Origin: Sphingomonas sp. NFR15
GTDB taxonomy: Bacteria > Pseudomonadota > Alphaproteobacteria > Sphingomonadales > Sphingomonadaceae
Direction of reading: 5' to 3'
Assembly: GCF_900103265.1 (NCBI RefSeq)
Contig: NZ_FMWX01000011.1
Coordinates: 27,045-91,044, forward strand
Length of the DNA: 64,000 nucleotides
This document shows positions 61,253 through 64,000 of the stretch, in pieces; within the stretch, counting starts at the first letter, position 1, and each line of letters begins with the position of its first letter. The notes under the pieces are model-generated. The model worked only from the letters and a program-made list of their open reading frames with translations, did no database searches and was not told where the DNA came from. The position numbers and the translations under genes were made by a program.

Positions 61253-62766
61253 TGCGCGTGTGCGCGCTGGCGGCGGCGGTGCTGGTCGCGTTCGCCGCGC
61301 CATCGGTGGCGCAGGACGCACCGACGATCGACTCGGCCGCGCCGCAGAAGCTCGCGGTGACGATCTACCGCGCGCCCGAGCGTGCCCCGGACACCGCGAT
61401 CGATCGCGGGTGGTTGCGTGGTTACGCGCTCATCACCGAGCAGCGCACCGTGACGTTGCCGGCCGGACTCGCGGTGATCCGCTTCAAGGGCGTGTCAGCG
61501 GGCATCCTCCCCGAAAGCGCGATCGTCAGCGGCTTGCCCGAAGGCGTGCGCGAGAAGAACCTCGACGCCGACCTGCTGTCGCCGCGCAGCTTGTACGGCG
61601 CGAGCTTCGGCCGCCCGGTGACGATCCGCCGCCGCACCGGCAAGCGCCTGGTCGAGGAGGCGGGCATCCTCCGCTCCGGCCCCGATGGCGCCGCGATCGT
61701 CCAGACGGCGGCGGGGTTCGAGGCGGTCGATTGCCACGGCGGCGCGGATGCGATCGGCTACCACGGCGTGCCGCCGGCGCTGCCCGACACGCCGACGCTG
61801 TCGGTTCAGGTCGATTCGCCTGCCGCGCGCACGGTGACGCTGACGCTGTCCTATCTCGCCTGGGGGTTCGACTGGCAGGCCAATTACGTCGCGACGCTGC
61901 GGCCCGATGGCGCGAGCGCCGATCTGCTGGCGTGGGTGACGCTGGCGAGCGGCGACGTGACGAGCTTCCCCGATGCCGAGACGATGGTGGTGGCGGGGAA
62001 GGTCAAGCGCGAGGACAGCGCGCCGTATCCGGGCGGGCTTGGTGTGCCATCGCTCGTACTGCAATGCCTGTCCGAACCGGAAGAGCCGGTACAGCAGAGT
62101 GTCCCACCACCACCACCCCCGCCTCCACCGCCCGCGCCGATGGCTATGGAGCGTGCCATGGACATCGTTGTGACCGGCGCCAAGCGCATGGTGAAGCAGG
62201 AGGATCTCGGCGACCTCAAGCTGTACCGCGTGCCGGATCGCACCAATGTCGCGGCGATGGCGCAGAAGCAGGTCGCGTTGCTCGATCGCGGCGGTGTGCC
62301 GGTCGATCTGCTCTACCGCGTCCGGCTGAGCGACGGTGATCCCGGCGCGGTGCGGATGGTGCTGCGCGCGACCAACCGCGCGGACCGTGGGCTCGGCGTG
62401 CCGCTTCCCGCCGGCCCGGTCGCGGTGTTCGCGCCGCACGGGCGTACGCGGCTGCTGATCGGCGAGGGGGCGGTCACCGACAAGGCGATCGGCGAGGATG
62501 TCGAGATCGATTTCGCCACCGCGACCGAGGTGCGCGTCGAGTCGACGCACCTCGCCACGGGCAAGCATTGGGAGGATTACGGGCTGGTCGTGCGCAATGC
62601 CACGCCGCGACCGATCCGCTTCGAGGCCGAGATCGATGCGGTGCCCGCGCGGATCCGCAAACCCTCGGTGCCTTTGCTCCGCCGCGACGGCACGCTGCGC
62701 ATGCCCGTCACCGTACCCGCGAACGGGAGCGTCACCCTGCGCTACCGGCAGATCGACGAAGCGTGA
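61252..62766 (+). CDS. DUF4139 secreted protein, second copy, with polyproline and TonB-box-like insert
   Basis: ATG at 61252 gives 504 residues: a signal peptide (to about residue 21, APSVAQ), then a DUF4139-type core (KLAVTIYRAPERAPD, LTLSYLAWGFDWQANYVATLR, RMVLRATNRADRGLGVPLPAGPVAVF). In the middle is a run of about ten prolines followed by MERAMDIVVTGAKRMVKQED. DIVVTGAKR looks like the TonB box of sphingomonad TonB-dependent receptors, although no receptor barrel is present. The protein is a divergent paralogue of its upstream partner. Its function is unknown. Confidence 0.82.
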   Translation: MRVCALAAAVLVAFAAPSVAQDAPTIDSAAPQKLAVTIYRAPERAPDTAIDRGWLRGYALITEQRTVTLPAGLAVIRFKGVSAGILPESAIVSGLPEGVREKNLDADLLSPRSLYGASFGRPVTIRRRTGKRLVEEAGILRSGPDGAAIVQTAAGFEAVDCHGGADAIGYHGVPPALPDTPTLSVQVDSPAARTVTLTLSYLAWGFDWQANYVATLRPDGASADLLAWVTLASGDVTSFPDAETMVVAGKVKREDSAPYPGGLGVPSLVLQCLSEPEEPVQQSVPPPPPPPPPPAPMAMERAMDIVVTGAKRMVKQEDLGDLKLYRVPDRTNVAAMAQKQVALLDRGGVPVDLLYRVRLSDGDPGAVRMVLRATNRADRGLGVPLPAGPVAVFAPHGRTRLLIGEGAVTDKAIGEDVEIDFATATEVRVESTHLATGKHWEDYGLVVRNATPRPIRFEAEIDAVPARIRKPSVPLLRRDGTLRMPVTVPANGSVTLRYRQIDEA

Positions 62767-62769
62767 GCC

Positions 62770-63051
62770 TCACGTCTCGCGGCGATCGACCGATTCGTCA
62801 TGGCCGGTACCCGAGCTGAGGAACACCAGCCCCATCAGCGCCGCCGCCAGCATGATCGATCCGCCCGCGCCGCCGACCACCGCGAGGATGGCGATGAACG
62901 ACAGCGGGCCGTAGGTCGCCTGTAGCGCCCAGACCGCCGCCGCGATGAACACGACTGCGACCACGCCCATCCACAGCAGGATGCGTCGGAAGCGCGCCCA
63001 GGCGAAGGCGGCCGCCGCCGGATCGTCGAGGCCATGCGGGTGCTCGTCCAT
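62770..63051 (-). CDS. Small two-helix membrane protein (93 residues), unknown function
   Basis: ATG at 63051 gives MDEHPHGLDDPAAAAFAWARFRR, a hydrophilic N-terminus. Two strongly hydrophobic helices follow (LLWMGVVAVVFIAAAVWAL and FIAILAVVGGAGGSIMLAAALMGLVFL) and a polar tail. A longer frame from 63300 is not supported. It is divergent from the CBS gene with 78 bases between the starts and ends 3 bases from the DUF4139 stop. Confidence 0.7.
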   Translation of the reverse strand: MDEHPHGLDDPAAAAFAWARFRRILLWMGVVAVVFIAAAVWALQATYGPLSFIAILAVVGGAGGSIMLAAALMGLVFLSSGTGHDESVDRRET

Positions 63052-63129
63052 GCTTGCGCTTTGCGCCCGAAAGGAGGATTTCTCAAGCACGGCCAAACCC
63101 GCAAAGCGCGTATGCCGAGGAGAGATGCC

Positions 63130-63558
63130 ATGACCATCGAAGCGATTCTGCAAACCAAGAGCGCCGACGTCACCGCGGTTCCGCGAACCACCACCGTCGC
63201 CGAGGCGGCGCGGCTGCTCGCCGAAAAGCGTATCGGCGCGGTGCCCGTGCTCGACGGCGATGCCGTGGCGGGGATCTTCTCGGAACGCGATGTGATCCAC
63301 GCGCTCGCCGCGCAGGGTGCGGCGGCGCTCGATAACCCGGTCGGCGATGTGATGACCGCGCCGGCGATCACCGTGTCACGCGACGAGGCGGTGCTCGGCG
63401 CGCTCTCGCTGATGACGCGCCGGCGCATCCGGCATCTGCCGGTGGTCGAGGGCGGACGGATGATCGGCTTCATCTCGATCGGCGATCTCGTCAAATATCG
63501 CATCGATCGGATCGAAGCCGATGCGGAAGCGATGCGCAGCTACATCCAGTCGGCCTGA
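63130..63558 (+). CDS. Two-CBS-domain protein
   Basis: ATG at 63130 with GAGGAGA upstream gives 142 residues made almost only of two CBS repeats: VAEAARLLAEKRIGAVPVLDGDAVAGIFSERDVIHAL and VLGALSLMTRRRIRHLPVVEGGRMIGFISIGDLVKYRI. CBS pairs bind adenine nucleotides and sense energy state. The length and ISIGDLV ending are typical of small stand-alone CBS proteins of alphaproteobacteria. A start at 63112 would add six residues and is less well placed. Confidence 0.9.
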   Translation: MTIEAILQTKSADVTAVPRTTTVAEAARLLAEKRIGAVPVLDGDAVAGIFSERDVIHALAAQGAAALDNPVGDVMTAPAITVSRDEAVLGALSLMTRRRIRHLPVVEGGRMIGFISIGDLVKYRIDRIEADAEAMRSYIQSA

Positions 63559-63565
63559 AGGGCGT

Positions 63566-63591
63566 CCGAATCGCCGCATGACCCGATTCGG
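63566..63591 (+). terminator. Terminator-like hairpin after the CBS gene
   Basis: CCGAATC (63566-63572) and GATTCGG (63585-63591) form a seven-base stem with a twelve-base loop, eight bases after the CBS stop. No clear U-run follows, so it is only a candidate. Confidence 0.35.
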
Positions 63592-63676
63592 GCTACCATG
63601 ACTCGGTAGTGTCACGTTGAAAATGGCGGAAATCCGTGTGTTTTGGGGCGTATCGTCAAAAAACTGCAAAAAGTGT

Positions 63677-63705
63677 TTGACGGTATTGGGGTGTGGTCCT
63701 AGAGG
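63677..63705 (+). promoter_or_regulatory. Probable rRNA operon promoter
   Basis: A -35 TTGACG (63677-63682) is separated by exactly 17 bases from TAGAGG (63700-63705), with an A-rich stretch (AAAAAACTGCAAAAAG) just upstream as an UP-element-like region. The match to strong alphaproteobacterial stable-RNA promoters, and the leader motifs downstream, point to an rrn operon starting outside the window. Confidence 0.65.
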
Positions 63706-63807
63706 GGTGTCACCGCAGCGGTGGCCGACACGGCCGGCGCGGTGGTCACCAAATGTTCGGCGCCAGACCGCCCCGGTAAAAGGGGGTTAGGTTGGGCGTC
63801 GGTATTT

Positions 63808-63826
63808 TGCGCTCTTTGACATTGTT
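63808..63826 (+). promoter_or_regulatory. boxA antitermination site of an rRNA leader
   Basis: TGCGCTCTTTGACATTGTT resembles the E. coli boxA TGCTCTTTAACA, where NusB/NusE bind nascent rRNA. It is followed by GATGAAGGGACATGTGGGCG, as in sphingomonad 16S leaders. The 442 bases from 63559 to the edge hold no protein gene; this is the leader of a 16S gene that should begin beyond 64000. Confidence 0.7.
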
Positions 63827-63912
63827 GGTTTAGATGAAGGGACATGTGGGCGGCGGCTTGCGGGTTCGGGCGTTTTCAAGGCGTTCGGTACTCGTTTAAA
63901 GCTATGCTGGCT

Positions 63913-63949
63913 CACAAGTCCTTCACGTATCCATACGTAAGAATTTGTG
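63913..63949 (+). other. Stem-loop in the rRNA leader, possible processing site
   Basis: CACAA (63913-63917) pairs with TTGTG (63945-63949), and ACGTA (63925-63929) with TACGT (63934-63938) around a TCCA loop. The internal mismatch region is small. A stem like this in an rrn leader may be a processing (RNase III-type) structure; no experiment supports it here. Confidence 0.45.
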
Positions 63950-64000
63950 CAGACCATGCTCCTTGAGATGCACTTTCCTGACGGGTTATTCCGCTCGCTG

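Overview
The window is a chromosomal segment of a high-GC alphaproteobacterium, most probably Sphingomonas or a close relative. The reasons are the hisS-prfA-prmC-DUF4167 block, an alphaproteobacterial LexA box (GTTC-N7-GTTC) in front of uvrA, sphingomonad-style palindromic repeats of the CCGTTCG...CGAACGG type, and an rRNA leader of sphingomonad type at the right edge. Every gene name rests on reading protein motifs by eye; no database search was run.

Layout. (1) 1-2.4 kb: the 5' part of uvrA (minus strand, running off the left edge) and a divergent OprB-type carbohydrate porin. (2) 2.7-5.2 kb: a tightly coupled minus-strand trio of an Lgt-like membrane protein, a cysteine-rich radical SAM enzyme and a 76-residue two-helix membrane protein. 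Its GC is lower than its surroundings, and it is the best candidate here for an undescribed (lipid-related) system. (3) 5.4-13.4 kb: a minus-strand response regulator, histidine kinase, RND pump, adaptor and outer-membrane channel operon. (4) 13.7-43.9 kb: a large exopolysaccharide/capsule region on alternating strands. It has two sets of export lipoprotein plus chain-length tyrosine kinase, a Wzx-like flippase, a Wzy-like polymerase, at least five recognisable glycosyltransferases, two acyltransferase-SGNH proteins, a pyruvyl transferase, a TylF-type methyltransferase, a GINT1-type beta-propeller protein, and a nonulosonic (sialic-type) acid module (short NeuB, NeuA-HAD fusion, sialyltransferase-like protein). 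(5) 43.9-55 kb: housekeeping and miscellaneous genes (S1/P1 nuclease, isoaspartyl peptidase, acyltransferase, DUF3089, ispG, EamA, GNAT, TfoX, ppa, M61 peptidase, DUF1345) interspersed with REP-like repeats. (6) 55-59.6 kb: hisS, prfA, prmC and DUF4167. (7) 59.8-63.6 kb: two tandem DUF4139 secreted proteins, a small membrane protein and a CBS-domain protein. (8) 63.6-64 kb: an rRNA operon promoter and leader with boxA; the 16S gene itself should begin just outside the window.

How it fits together. The region in (4) encodes a Wzx/Wzy-type pathway. Nucleotide-activated sugars, including a CMP-nonulosonate, would be assembled by the glycosyltransferases, decorated by acetyl, pyruvyl and methyl groups, flipped, polymerised and exported through OPX/PCP complexes. 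The gene set does not match the classical sphingan (gellan-type) cluster. No NeuC-type epimerase is seen, so the precursor of the nonulosonate must come from elsewhere or from an unrecognised enzyme.
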